Shown: piece by piece, positions 51,553 to 61,020 of the stretch
Layout of the letters: the number at the start of each line of letters is the position of its first letter
Position numbering within the stretch: the stretch's first letter is position 1
Source: Achromobacter deleyi
GTDB lineage: Bacteria; Pseudomonadota; Gammaproteobacteria; Burkholderiales; Burkholderiaceae_B
Direction: 5' to 3'
Assembly: GCF_902859705.1 (NCBI RefSeq)
Contig: NZ_CADIJO010000008.1
Location: 1-64,000 of the forward strand
Length of the DNA: 64,000 bases
Notes under the pieces: generated by a model
What the model was told of the DNA's origin: nothing
Seen by the model: only the letters and a program-made list of their open reading frames with translations
The model's database searches: none
Position numbers and translations under genes: made by a program

Positions 51553-51606
51553 ATATCGATAAATCCCGATATCTCTTTTTATAACTAAACATCGAGAATT
51601 CTCGAT
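51553..51606 (+). promoter_or_regulatory. Two operators before the quinone reductase gene
   Basis: ATATCG-N8-CGATAT at 51553-51572 (spacer almost identical to the ArsR operator) and a perfect 16-bp palindrome ATCGAGAATTCTCGAT at 51591-51606. A -10-like TATAAC lies between them (51580-51585). The ArsR protein should repress both transcripts. Confidence 0.75.
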
Positions 51607-51635
51607 ATCCCTTTTTCCAGAAATAAGGAATTGCA

Positions 51636-52622
51636 ATGAAAGCATTGATACTCAAATCCTTTGGCGGCCCGGAATCGTTCGAGCTGTGCGATGTGCCCAA
51701 ACCAGCCCCGCAGGCGGGACAAGTGCTGGTCCAGGCTCAGGCCACATCGATCAATCCGCTGGATTATCAGGTCCGCCGCGGGGACTATCCCGATCTGGTG
51801 CCCTTGCCCGCCATTACCGGCCACGATGTATCCGGCATCGTCGAAGCGATCGGACCGGGCGTGACGGCCTTCTCACCCGGAGACGAAGTCTGGTACACCC
51901 CCCAGATCTTCGATGGTCCGGGCAGCTACGCCGAATATCACGTCGCGGCCGAAAGCATCGTCGCCAGGAAACCCGCGGGGCTCAGCCATCTTGAGGCGGC
52001 AAGCCTGACCCTGGTGGGCGGCACCGCGTGGGAAGCGCTGGTCGTGCGCGCCGGGCTGCGAGTGGGCGAAAGCATCCTGATTCACGGCGGCGCCGGCGGT
52101 GTCGGCCACGTCGCGATTCAACTGGCCAAGGCCATCGGCGCCAAGGTGTACACCACCGCACGCGAAGCCAACTTCGAATTCGTTCGCCGCATGGGAGCCG
52201 ATGAGGTCATCGACTATGAAAAGGAAGATTATGTCGACGCCATCACGCGACTGACCGACGGCCAAGGCGTCGATGTCGTATTCGACACCATCGGCGGCAG
52301 CACCTTGGCGCGCAGTCCCGACGTCCTGGCACAGCTTGGCCGCGTGGTCAGCATTGTGGATATCGCCCAGCCGCAAAACCTCATCCAGGCCTGGGGCAAG
52401 AACGCGAGCTATCACTTCGTTTTCACCCGCCAGAACCGGGGCAAGCTGGATGAATTGCGGGCGTTGGTGGAACGCGGCCAACTGCGGCCGCACGTCGGTG
52501 CCGTTTATTCGCTGGCCGATATTCCGCAAGCGCACGCACGGCTGGAAAGTCCCAACAATGGCCTTCAGGGAAAAATCGCGATCGCGGTCGGGTCATTGGC
52601 CGCGCCCGCTTTCACCGCATAA
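51636..52622 (+). CDS. NADPH:quinone reductase-type MDR oxidoreductase
   Basis: A 328-residue zinc-free medium-chain reductase. Seen: [17 protein letters not shown], the NADPH fold [25 protein letters not shown], and the C-terminal [30 protein letters not shown] precedes the ATG. Probably reduces quinones or reactive enals and is induced through ArsR. Its last 58 bases overlap the end of the convergent TetR gene. Confidence 0.92.
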   Translation: MKALILKSFGGPESFELCDVPKPAPQAGQVLVQAQATSINPLDYQVRRGDYPDLVPLPAITGHDVSGIVEAIGPGVTAFSPGDEVWYTPQIFDGPGSYAEYHVAAESIVARKPAGLSHLEAASLTLVGGTAWEALVVRAGLRVGESILIHGGAGGVGHVAIQLAKAIGAKVYTTAREANFEFVRRMGADEVIDYEKEDYVDAITRLTDGQGVDVVFDTIGGSTLARSPDVLAQLGRVVSIVDIAQPQNLIQAWGKNASYHFVFTRQNRGKLDELRALVERGQLRPHVGAVYSLADIPQAHARLESPNNGLQGKIAIAVGSLAAPAFTA

Positions 52623-53242
52623 CACCCCAAGAACATCGCCACCGCCGAATCCGCCACCCGCTGCCGCTCGGCCAACGCCAGCGGCGGCTGGCCCAGCGTG
52701 ACCTGCGGCCAGAACGCAAAGCTTTTCACCAGCCCTTGCAGCTGATGCCCGGCAAAATCCACATCCACCTCGACCAGCCGTCCGTCGGCCATGGCCGCGC
52801 GGATCCAGGCGGTGACGCCGGTTTCCTTTTCGCCGATGCGGCAGATCATTGCCTGCGCCCGCTCGGGCGAATGAATGACCTCGGCGATCGCCACGCGCGC
52901 CAGGTCAATGAAGCTGGCGTCGCCCAGCAACGCCAGCTTTTGCATCAGCAACTGGCGCAGTTGCTGGTCCAGCGGCAGGTCCGCCCGATAAGCCATGTCT
53001 TCGCTTTCGGCGCTGCTTGCCCATAGATGCTCCAGCGTCAGCCCGAACAATTCGTCTTTGCTGGGAAAGTGGTTGTAGACCGTGCGCTTGGACACGCCCG
53101 CCGCCGCGGCAATGCGGTCCATGCTGGTGGCGTCGAACCCGGCGCTGCGAAATTCCTCGACCGCCGCGCGCAGGATGGCTTCGCGTTTGCGGTCGGTCAG
53201 GCGTCGGGGAGTCTGGGGCGGGGATGAACGGGTTGCTGGCAT
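52565..53242 (-). CDS. TetR-family repressor
   Basis: A 225-residue repressor: [29 protein letters not shown] at about 34-59, then an AefR-like C-terminal domain. Divergent from a metallo-hydrolase gene, with two 16-bp operators between them. Overlaps the 3' end of the reductase gene tail-to-tail. Confidence 0.92.
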   Translation of the reverse strand: MPATRSSPPQTPRRLTDRKREAILRAAVEEFRSAGFDATSMDRIAAAAGVSKRTVYNHFPSKDELFGLTLEHLWASSAESEDMAYRADLPLDQQLRQLLMQKLALLGDASFIDLARVAIAEVIHSPERAQAMICRIGEKETGVTAWIRAAMADGRLVEVDVDFAGHQLQGLVKSFAFWPQVTLGQPPLALAERQRVADSAVAMFLGCYAVKAGAANDPTAIAIFP

Positions 53243-53253
53243 GTAAACGATTT

Positions 53254-53304
53254 TACACCGGTCAGTGTACTTTTCAGAAAAACGAAACTACACTGTGCAG
53301 TGTA
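53254..53304. promoter_or_regulatory. Twin TetR operators
   Basis: TACACCGGTCAGTGTA at 53254-53269 and TACACTGTGCAGTGTA at 53289-53304. Both 16 bp, centres 35 bases apart, the first nearer the repressor gene. They share TACAC and CAGTGTA arms. Confidence 0.8.
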
Positions 53305-53320
53305 ATTTTGGACGCCATCC

Positions 53321-54448
53321 ATGAAGCGCACTTTCGCCGCTCTCCTGCTAGGAATTCTTGCCGTGACCGCCCTGACCAGCCTTGCCTTGTGCAGCAGCCG
53401 CAACCCCAGCTACCCCGATTCCCCTCAGCACCGTGACGGCCGCTTCACCAACCCGTCGCCGCGCCCGCCCATGGGCTGGTGGAACGGCCTGAAACTGACG
53501 TGGGCCTTCCTGTTCGACAAGCCCACCGGCACGGTGCCCGACCAGCCGGTGCCGGTGCGCGCCCTGACCCGCGCCGACCTGGATGCCGCCCCCGACCGCA
53601 GCCTGTACCGGCTGGGGCATTCCACCATCCTCATGAAACTGCGCGGCCGTTACTGGATCACCGACCCGGTGTTTTCCGAGCGGGCGTCGCCGGTGCAATG
53701 GGCCGGGCCGGCGCGCTTTCATGCGCCGCCCATCAGCCTGGACGACCTGCCCCCGCTGGCCGGCGTGATCCTCTCGCACAACCACTACGACCATCTCGAC
53801 CATGCCGCCGTCCTGCAGCTGGCCGGCAAGACCGGGCGCTTCATCACGCCCCTGGGCGTGGGCGACCAGCTGATCGCCTGGGGCATCGACCCCAAGCAGG
53901 TCGAACAGTTGGACTGGTGGCAATCCACCGTGGTCGACGACCTGCGCCTGACCGCCACCCCGGCCCAGCATTTCTCGGGCCGCGGCCTGACCGACAGCGA
54001 CCGCAGCCTGTGGGCGTCGTGGGTCATCCAGGATGACGACCTGCGCGTGTTCTTCAGCGGCGACTCGGGCTACTTCAACGGCTTCAAGGCCATCGGCGAT
54101 GCCTATGGCCCCTTCGACCTGACGCTGATGGAAACCGGCGCCTACGACAAGCGCTGGGCCTTCGTGCACATGCAGCCCGAAGAAACCCTGCAGGCCCACC
54201 TGGACTTGCGCGGCCGCGTGCTGCTGCCGATACACAACGGCACCTTCGACCTGGCCATGCATGCCTGGCAGGAACCCTTCGAACGCATCACGGCCCTGGC
54301 CGCCGCGCAAGGCGTGGCGCTGACCACACCCGAAATGGGCGAACGCCTGGATATCGCCGCCCCGCAAGCGGGATCGCCGTGGTGGCGCAAGCTGGTGTCC
54401 AAGGATGCCGGCGCGCGCGACGCCATCGGCGCCGCGCAACCCGATTGA
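53321..54448 (+). CDS. Metallo-beta-lactamase-fold hydrolase (RomA/UlaG-like)
   Basis: A 375-residue MBL-fold protein with an N-terminal membrane anchor or signal (about 1-25). Metal ligands: SHNHYDHLDH, then H in LTATPAQHFSG, D in FFSGDSGY and H in LLPIHNGTFDLA. It resembles the NAPE-PLD/RomA group. Probably repressed by the divergent TetR; substrate unknown. Confidence 0.88.
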   Translation: MKRTFAALLLGILAVTALTSLALCSSRNPSYPDSPQHRDGRFTNPSPRPPMGWWNGLKLTWAFLFDKPTGTVPDQPVPVRALTRADLDAAPDRSLYRLGHSTILMKLRGRYWITDPVFSERASPVQWAGPARFHAPPISLDDLPPLAGVILSHNHYDHLDHAAVLQLAGKTGRFITPLGVGDQLIAWGIDPKQVEQLDWWQSTVVDDLRLTATPAQHFSGRGLTDSDRSLWASWVIQDDDLRVFFSGDSGYFNGFKAIGDAYGPFDLTLMETGAYDKRWAFVHMQPEETLQAHLDLRGRVLLPIHNGTFDLAMHAWQEPFERITALAAAQGVALTTPEMGERLDIAAPQAGSPWWRKLVSKDAGARDAIGAAQPD

Positions 54449-54504
54449 AGTGCAACCCAATTGATGTGAAACCGCCCGGCTTGCCATTCCGGCGCCGGGC
54501 TACG

Positions 54505-55203
54505 TCACCGCGTCACCACCGTGAACTCATTGCCCCGGCCCGGGCTGATCGGAATCGGCTGCGACACATATCCGTTGGCCGGGTCGCGCACGTAGGCCAG
54601 ATATTCGTTGTCGTGGTCAAACGCGTTTTCGGCCAGGATGAGCGCGCCGGTTTTCAGGCGCGGCTCAAGCAGCTTCAGGATCGGCAAGTACAGGCTGAAC
54701 GCGCCGTCCAGCAGCACCAGGTCGATCTCGCCCTCGATGTCGGCCAGCGTCTCGCGCGCATCGCCTACCCGCACGTCCACCAGGTCTGCCAGCCCCGCCG
54801 CATCCAGGTTGGCGCGCGCGCGCAGCGCCTTGACGGGCTCCAGTTCGGAACCGATCACCTGGCCGCCGCCCATGTCGCGCAACGCCGCGGCCAGGTGGAT
54901 CGTGGAAATTCCCATCGACGTGCCGAACTCGACGATGCGCGTCGCCCGGCGGGCCCGCGCGCATTGGTAAAGAAAGCGGCCGTATTCCGGCGCCACGTTC
55001 AGGAAGTTATCGGCGTAGCCGCGATAGAACCCGCGGATGTCGCGGCGTTCTTCCTCGAAGTGATGGGCGACCATGTCGGTCATCACTTGTTCCGACAGAT
55101 CGGCGCCGTCGAACTGCGCCATCAACGGCCGATCCGCTGCTTCCGCTTCCTGGAACAGCCGTTGCAGGGTTTGGGCGATGCGCCCCGTGCTCAATGAATC
55201 CAT
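54505..55203 (-). CDS. SAM-dependent O-methyltransferase
   Basis: A 232-residue class I methyltransferase of the OMT/Methyltransf_24 type. The SAM motif IVEFGTSMGISTIHLAAAL is at about 84-102, and acidic DVRVGDARETL and LVLLDGAFSLY follow. The ATG at 55203 has GTGAGG upstream. Divergent from an AraC gene that may control it. Confidence 0.87.
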   Translation of the reverse strand: MDSLSTGRIAQTLQRLFQEAEAADRPLMAQFDGADLSEQVMTDMVAHHFEEERRDIRGFYRGYADNFLNVAPEYGRFLYQCARARRATRIVEFGTSMGISTIHLAAALRDMGGGQVIGSELEPVKALRARANLDAAGLADLVDVRVGDARETLADIEGEIDLVLLDGAFSLYLPILKLLEPRLKTGALILAENAFDHDNEYLAYVRDPANGYVSQPIPISPGRGNEFTVVTR

Positions 55204-55355
55204 AGCCTCACCACTGAAAAACACGGCGGCGGGACATTCCGCGCGCCGTGTCCAGGCATGGTAGAGAGCGCGCTATTTGGCGGCATTGGGAAAGTTAGCC
55301 AAAATAGTTGGAATTCCTGCCAAATCACGCCGCGCCCTTTTCCTGGCTGCCCTTC

Positions 55356-56195
55356 ATGCCTGTCTTCAGTGATCGCTCGTCCGCCGAGGACTGGACGGAC
55401 CCGGACCTGGTTCCCCGCCCCGTCGTCACCTACGGCGCCGCCGGCATCGTCATGGACGCCATGGATGACGATGACCCGCGCCTGCAACGCCATCGCCACA
55501 CCGTGGATTTCCACCAGCACCGCAAGGGCGAACTGCTGCTGGCGCTGCGCGGCGTGCTGACCTGCGAGGTCGAGGGCGGTTTCTGGCTGGTGCCGCCGCA
55601 GGGTGCCATCTGGGTGCCTGGCGGCATGCCGCACAAGTTCAGCGGCGCCGGCACCATCGAATGCTATGTGGTCTTCATCGACCCCGACGCCGCCACAGCG
55701 CTGCCGCAACACGCCTGCGCGCTGGTCACCACGCCGCTGCTGCGCGAGCTGATGGTCCGGTCCGCCAACCTGCCCATGCTGTATCCCGACGACGGCATCG
55801 AGGCGCACCTGGCCACGCTGCTGCTCGATGAAATCGCGATTGCCCCCATCGGCACCCTGCACCTGCCCATGCCCGCCGATGCCCGGCTGCGCAAGATCGT
55901 CGACCTGATTCTGGACGATCCCGCCGACCGCGGCACCCTGCAAACCTGGGCCCGGCGCGTCGGCCTGAGCGAACGCACCCTGGCCCGCCTGCTCACGCAG
56001 GAAACCGGCATGAGCTTTGGCCGCTGGCGTCAGCAGCTGCACCTGATGCTGGCGGTGAGATGGCTGGGCAGCGGCGCGTCAGTCCAGCGCGTGGCCAATG
56101 ACCTGGGGTACGAAAGCGCGGGCAGTTTCGTCACCATGTTCCGCAAGGCGCTGGGAACGTCGCCAGGGCGCTATATGGCCGAACGGCGGGAATGA
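55356..56195 (+). CDS. AraC-family activator
   Basis: A 279-residue regulator: an N-terminal cupin (HQHRKGELLLALRGVLTCEV, GAIWVPGGMPHKFSG) and a C-terminal double HTH (RRVGLSERTLARLLTQETG; DLGYESAGSFVTMFRKALGTSP). A TTGGC-N16-GCCAA dyad lies in the gap to the methyltransferase. It may also govern the FAD hydroxylase downstream. Confidence 0.9.
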   Translation: MPVFSDRSSAEDWTDPDLVPRPVVTYGAAGIVMDAMDDDDPRLQRHRHTVDFHQHRKGELLLALRGVLTCEVEGGFWLVPPQGAIWVPGGMPHKFSGAGTIECYVVFIDPDAATALPQHACALVTTPLLRELMVRSANLPMLYPDDGIEAHLATLLLDEIAIAPIGTLHLPMPADARLRKIVDLILDDPADRGTLQTWARRVGLSERTLARLLTQETGMSFGRWRQQLHLMLAVRWLGSGASVQRVANDLGYESAGSFVTMFRKALGTSPGRYMAERRE

Positions 56196-56266
56196 GAGAA
56201 ACGTCGCGATCCAGAGATAGACAGGATGCCGCCATGACGGGATAGCCCCGCCTCAACCCTGCATTG

Positions 56267-56295
56267 TTGAAAATTTATCATTGATAAATTATAGT
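56267..56295 (+). promoter_or_regulatory. Promoter with palindromic operator for the FAD hydroxylase
   Basis: TTGAAA (56267-56272), 17-base spacer, TATAGT (56290-56295). The spacer contains a perfect dyad AATTTATC-ATT-GATAAATT at 56272-56290, a likely repressor site. Confidence 0.75.
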
Positions 56296-56334
56296 GCCGC
56301 TCATCGGGCCCACGCCCGCTTGAGAGCCATCGGC

Positions 56335-57816
56335 ATGACATCACAACGCATTGATACGGTTCCGGTCCTGATCGTCGGCGGCGGCATCGTCGGCTTGTCC
56401 GCCGCCCTGTTCCTGCAACGCCATCGCGTCCCCTTCATCCTCCTCGAACGCAGCCAGACGGGTTCGCCCCTGCCGCGCGCCCGCGGCTTTTCGGCCAGGA
56501 CGCTTGAGCTCTATCGCTCGGTTGGTCTGCAGGACGCCATCGAAGCCGTCGCCAAGACCGCCTGGAAGCAAGGCAAATTCGGCGGCGCACGGCGCGGCCG
56601 GTCAATGCTGGAAGCCGAATCGCTGCCGCTGGCAGACATCGCCAAGCTGCACGCCCTGGCCGATCCGTCGCCATGCGAACTGACCGCCTGCCCGCAGACG
56701 CTGGTCGAACCCGTGCTGCGCCAGGCCCTGCAAGCGCGTGGCGGCGACGTGCGCTTCGGCTGGGAATTGCTGCGTTTCGAACAACAGGCAGACGGCGTCT
56801 CCGCAACGGTCCGCGATATCGCCAGCCACACGGAACACACCCTGCATGCCGACTACCTGTTCGCCGCGGACGGCGGCCGCAGCGACATCCGCCGGCGCCT
56901 GGGCATCGAACGCCAGGGCATCGACGCCAACCGCCACTACCTGAACGTGTTCTTCGAAGCCGACCTGACCCGCCAGGTCGCCGACCGCACCTTCAGCCAG
57001 TGCGAGGTGCACAACGAAGTGGTCAGCGGACTGTTCCTGGCGATGAACAACGCCACCCGCTGGTCGTTCCACCTGGCCTACGACCCCGCGACGCAGCAGC
57101 CTGAGCAGTGGCCGGACGACCATCTGACCCGCCTGTTGCAGGCCGCCATCGGCGCCGATATCCCCGTGACCCTGCTGCACCGGTCCCCCTGGAACACCCG
57201 CGTCCGCGTGGCCGACCGCTACCGCGACCAACGCGTCTTCCTGATGGGCGATGCCGCGCATCTCATGCCGCCCTGGGGCGGCTTCAACGCCAACACCGGC
57301 ATCGCCGATGCCCACAACCTGGCCTGGAAGATCGCCCACGTCCGGCAAGGCCTTGCCGCCCCCGCCTTGCTCGACACCTACGAGCGCGAACGCCGCCCCG
57401 TTGCCCACCGCAACGGCGAACAGGCCTGGCTGCGCACCGACTTCGACGCCCGCTTCCAGATTCGCACGGACGGCAACGCCGGTTTCTTTGACCGGCTGGT
57501 CGACTATGGCGAACTGCAGATGCGCACCCGCTACGGCGCCGACGTCACGGTGCCGACCCTGCGCGCGCAGCCCGGCACGCGCTTTCCGCACGCCTGGATA
57601 GAACATATGGGGCAGCGCCGTTCGACGCTGGATCTATTTGGCGAAGGCTATGTGACCCTGGGCGGCGCTCAAGCACCCCGCCCTGCAACCGGGACCACCT
57701 ACCGGGTGGGGTCGGATTTTCGGTTCATCGACGACGGCGTCACATGGCAATCGCTGACCGGACTGGCGGATGACGCCGCGCTGTCGATCCGCCCAGACGG
57801 CATCGTGAACGTTTGA
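56335..57816 (+). CDS. FAD-dependent aromatic hydroxylase
   Basis: A 493-residue class A flavoprotein monooxygenase of the PheA/TfdB/MhpA type, hydroxylating an aromatic ring with NAD(P)H and O2. Seen: the FAD fold VLIVGGGIVGLSAALFLQRH at about 9-28, the DG motif LFAADGGRSDIRRRLGI, and GD motif RVFLMGDAAHLMPPWGG. It lacks about 100 residues of the C-terminal thioredoxin-like domain seen in some relatives. The ATG at 56335 is the family-like start. Confidence 0.9.
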   Translation: MTSQRIDTVPVLIVGGGIVGLSAALFLQRHRVPFILLERSQTGSPLPRARGFSARTLELYRSVGLQDAIEAVAKTAWKQGKFGGARRGRSMLEAESLPLADIAKLHALADPSPCELTACPQTLVEPVLRQALQARGGDVRFGWELLRFEQQADGVSATVRDIASHTEHTLHADYLFAADGGRSDIRRRLGIERQGIDANRHYLNVFFEADLTRQVADRTFSQCEVHNEVVSGLFLAMNNATRWSFHLAYDPATQQPEQWPDDHLTRLLQAAIGADIPVTLLHRSPWNTRVRVADRYRDQRVFLMGDAAHLMPPWGGFNANTGIADAHNLAWKIAHVRQGLAAPALLDTYERERRPVAHRNGEQAWLRTDFDARFQIRTDGNAGFFDRLVDYGELQMRTRYGADVTVPTLRAQPGTRFPHAWIEHMGQRRSTLDLFGEGYVTLGGAQAPRPATGTTYRVGSDFRFIDDGVTWQSLTGLADDAALSIRPDGIVNV

Positions 57817-57831
57817 CGACGCCCGCGCGCT

Positions 57832-58893
57832 TCAGGGCGCCGAGTCCGGCACGGCGCGATACACCGCCACCTGGTCGGACCGAATCGATTCCTGCATGGT
57901 GTACGTGGACCCGCCATCGCCCCGCAGCTTCCACTGCTTGCTGGCTTTGGACGCATTGCCGTTGAAGGCCGCCTCGGGCACCGCCTGGAAGCTGTCGTAA
58001 CGGTACAGGGTGTACGGCACGCCGGGCTTCAGGCCGGACACCGTCACCGTCAGGGTCAGCGGCCTGGACGCGGGCCGGGCGCTTCCGCCTTCCGGCATTG
58101 CAGGTTGCTCGTCGTTGGCGCTCGTCGCCACGCGCACCGGCAACGCCTGACCATCGCGGTCGATGATCCCCGTGATCGCCAGGCCATGATTGCCGACGCC
58201 GCGCGGCAAGGAATAGACCGCGCGGTCTTGCGCATTCGCTTCCTGGCGCGTCGCCTGAAACGCCCCGAAGGCATAGCGGTACCGATAATCCGGCTTGCCG
58301 TTCGGCGACCATAATCCGTGGTCGCTGAACGTCAACACATCATCGGCGGCATAGGCCGCCGGTATCGTCACAGGCCGCGTCGACGACACCCCGGTCACCG
58401 ACACGATATGGTCATACTGCGCATCGCCCGCGTCGTCGTCGTCCGTATCCTCGAACAGGCGCAGGTTTTCATACACGCCGATCAGGACGGGATGGCTAGA
58501 CGCCACATGGGTCTTGACCCACGCCAGGAAGGCATTCGTATCCGCCCCGGGGCCGCCCTTCCACGGCACGGCCTGCAAATGCATGCGCGCGGCCGCGGCA
58601 GTGTCATTGACGCCCAACAGCAATTGGCTGCCCTGTGCGGCCTGGTCGCGGTTGCGGCTGGCCAGCGCGCGGGCGTCGTACTGGGACACATACTGCCCGT
58701 AATACAGCCCCGCACTGATCAACCCGACTTCGCCGCAATAGCCGTAGTTCGCCGTCCACTGCTGACGCGCCGGAATGTCGTTGGCGTGGGTGTAGGGGCC
58801 AGCCTGGGCCGCGTGGACAGCCGGCAAGGCCGCCAGCAACGCCCACTGCGCCAACCGCGCGCCTTGCTTGAGAAGGGAATGAAAACCAGACAT
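57832..58893 (-). CDS. Secreted protein with papain-like active-site pattern
   Basis: A 353-residue exported protein I cannot place. Signal peptide to about residue 30 (HAAQAG). A Cys in NYGYCGEVGLISAG at about 52, a His in QYDHIVSVTGV at about 162 and an Asp in TFSDHG give the order Cys-His-Asp of C39/papain-like peptidases. An acidic EDTDDDDAGD just before the His might bind calcium. A C-terminal beta domain (residues 255-350) resembles a fibronectin-like module. Convergent with the hydroxylase gene. Confidence 0.7.
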   Translation of the reverse strand: MSGFHSLLKQGARLAQWALLAALPAVHAAQAGPYTHANDIPARQQWTANYGYCGEVGLISAGLYYGQYVSQYDARALASRNRDQAAQGSQLLLGVNDTAAAARMHLQAVPWKGGPGADTNAFLAWVKTHVASSHPVLIGVYENLRLFEDTDDDDAGDAQYDHIVSVTGVSSTRPVTIPAAYAADDVLTFSDHGLWSPNGKPDYRYRYAFGAFQATRQEANAQDRAVYSLPRGVGNHGLAITGIIDRDGQALPVRVATSANDEQPAMPEGGSARPASRPLTLTVTVSGLKPGVPYTLYRYDSFQAVPEAAFNGNASKASKQWKLRGDGGSTYTMQESIRSDQVAVYRAVPDSAP

Positions 58894-58999
58894 GCCTATC
58901 GCCTTTCATCATCGATGCGCGCCCGTTGCCCGGCCGTCGCAGCCGTAGACGATACCCGAAGGCCAAGCGGGCCGGTGCAACACCGGCCCGCAACACCGG

Positions 59000-59851
59000 T
59001 CAGTTCGCGAAGTCCGTCGCCTCGGACGCGCCTCGCCAGGCATCGATATCCCGGCGCGCGGCAGCCTGCTTCTCGTCGGCAAAGCCGTTGGCGACCTTAC
59101 CCACGAACAGATGCACCGGCGGTTCGGCCACCGACGCGGCCTGCTGAATCAGCAGCGCCACCTTTTCCGGGTCGCCGTCCTGCTTGCCGTCCAAACCCTG
59201 ATGCAGATCCAGCGACGCCTGCGCTGCGGTGTAGTCCGCAATCGAACGCTGGGCGATCATCAGGCTGTTGTTGGTCAGGAATTCCGTGCGCACCGGCCCC
59301 GGATACACCACCGTGGCCTTGATGCCCAGTTCGGCTGCCTCGGCTGCCAACGTCTCGGTCAGCCCCGCCAGCGCGAACTTGGTCGCCACGTAGCTGCCCC
59401 AACCCGCATAACCGCCCATGAAACCGGCGATGGACGCCACGTTGAAGATATGCCCGCTGCGTTGCTGGCGCAGATGCGGCAAGCTGTGACGCAGCACGTG
59501 CAGCGGTGCGAACACGTTGACCTCGAAATTGCGGCGCACTTCGTCGTCCGTCAGCGCTTCCACCGCGCCCTGCTGGCCGTAGCCCGCGTTGTTGACCACC
59601 ACGTCGATGCGGCCAAACGTGGCCATGGTCTGTTCGATGGCGGCCTGGACGCTGGCTTCGGACACCAAGTCCACCTCCAGCGCGAGCAGATTCGCGGTGT
59701 CGTTGCCCAGCGCCTTGTGCAGGCTGTCCAGCGTGCGCGACGTCGCCGCGACCTTGTCGCCGCGCGCCAGCAACTGGCGAGCCAGCGACAACCCGATGCC
59801 GCGAGCGGCGCCGGTGATGAACCACACTTTATTGCCTTGATGATTTTGCAT
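59000..59851 (-). CDS. Short-chain dehydrogenase/reductase
   Basis: A 283-residue NAD(P)-binding SDR: TGAARGIGLSLA at about 14-25, NNAGYGQQG, and the catalytic S-Y-K with SYVATK. Divergent from an AraC gene and probably its target, a common pairing in proteobacteria. Confidence 0.92.
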   Translation of the reverse strand: MQNHQGNKVWFITGAARGIGLSLARQLLARGDKVAATSRTLDSLHKALGNDTANLLALEVDLVSEASVQAAIEQTMATFGRIDVVVNNAGYGQQGAVEALTDDEVRRNFEVNVFAPLHVLRHSLPHLRQQRSGHIFNVASIAGFMGGYAGWGSYVATKFALAGLTETLAAEAAELGIKATVVYPGPVRTEFLTNNSLMIAQRSIADYTAAQASLDLHQGLDGKQDGDPEKVALLIQQAASVAEPPVHLFVGKVANGFADEKQAAARRDIDAWRGASEATDFAN

Positions 59852-59912
59852 TTTTCCGTGCTCCTGAAGTGAGGGATTGCAGGAACAGATGCTAGGCGCA
59901 CCCGCCTGGGCC

Positions 59913-59947
59913 GAATAGGCACACAGCTATCGGATGATTGCCTATTC
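59913..59947. promoter_or_regulatory. Operator between SDR and AraC genes
   Basis: GAATAGGCA-N17-TGCCTATTC, perfect 9-bp arms centred in the divergent gap. Probably the AraC site for the SDR gene. Confidence 0.65.
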
Positions 59948-60021
59948 CTAAACCCAAGCCCCCACTCTTGCCCAATACCGGGCAGAATCATGCCTAAGAC
60001 TCTTAGCCGGAGATTCACACG

Positions 60022-61008
60022 ATGGCCACTGCCACCGCCGCCCAGCACCAGATGACCGCCCTGCTCGCCCAGTTGGCCCCCCAAGAGGGCTACACCCGGT
60101 CGCGCCTGGACGGCGTGCGCTTCATGCGTGCCAACCGGCCCGTCGGCCGCACCCCGGTGCTGTACGAACCCAGCATCGTCATCGTCTGCCAGGGATCCAA
60201 GCGGGGCTATCTGGCCGACCGGGTCTACCACTACGACGCGCAGCACTACCTGGTGCTGTCCGTGCCGCTGCCGTTTTCCACCGAAACCGACGCCACCGCC
60301 GACGAACCGCTGCTGGCGGTGTCCGTGCGCCTGGACATGACGACGGTGGCAGACCTGGCGATCGAAGTGGATGGAGACGACCTCGCGCGGCAAGCGCACG
60401 ACGCGCCGCGGCCGGCGCCTGGCTCAAGAACGCCAGGCAATGCCGCGCCCGAAGGCATCGTCTCGACCCCGCTGGACGCCACCTTGGCCGACACGACGCT
60501 GCGCCTCTTGCGCGCCCTGTCTTCGCCCATCGAAGCCCGGGTACTGGCGCCCGGCATCGTGCGCGAGCTGTGCTTTCGGGTGCTGCAAGGCGAACAAGGC
60601 GGCGCCATCCGCGCCGCCCTGGCCAGCCAGGGCAACTTCGGCCGCATCTCGCGCGTCTTGCAGAGCATCCACAACGACTACGCGCGGCCGCTGGACGTCA
60701 GCCTGCTGGCACGCGAAGCCGGCCTGAGCGTGCCCGCCTTCCACGCGCACTTCAAGGCCATCGCGCGCACCTCGCCCATCCAGTACATCAAGTCCGTGCG
60801 GCTGCACCAGGCGCGGCTGCTGATGATTCGCGACAACCTCACCGCCGCCGCTGCGTCCGCCCGCGTCGGCTACGAAAGCGCGTCGCAGTTCAACCGGGAA
60901 TTCAAGCGGCAATTCGGGCGCAGCCCGGGGGAAGAGGCGCGGGAAATGAAATTCGCGTTTGCGCTGTTGCCGGCGGCGCAGCTGGAGGCCGTGGCATCAA
61001 CGCATTGA
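60022..61008 (+). CDS. AraC-family activator (AraC_N type)
   Basis: A 328-residue regulator with an N-terminal AraC_N domain (EPSIVIVCQGSKRGYLADRV) and a C-terminal double HTH (LLAREAGLSVPAFHAHFKAI; RVGYESASQFNREFKRQFGRSP). Divergent from the SDR gene. Confidence 0.92.
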   Translation: MATATAAQHQMTALLAQLAPQEGYTRSRLDGVRFMRANRPVGRTPVLYEPSIVIVCQGSKRGYLADRVYHYDAQHYLVLSVPLPFSTETDATADEPLLAVSVRLDMTTVADLAIEVDGDDLARQAHDAPRPAPGSRTPGNAAPEGIVSTPLDATLADTTLRLLRALSSPIEARVLAPGIVRELCFRVLQGEQGGAIRAALASQGNFGRISRVLQSIHNDYARPLDVSLLAREAGLSVPAFHAHFKAIARTSPIQYIKSVRLHQARLLMIRDNLTAAAASARVGYESASQFNREFKRQFGRSPGEEAREMKFAFALLPAAQLEAVASTH

Positions 61009-61020
61009 TCGCAGCGCGCG

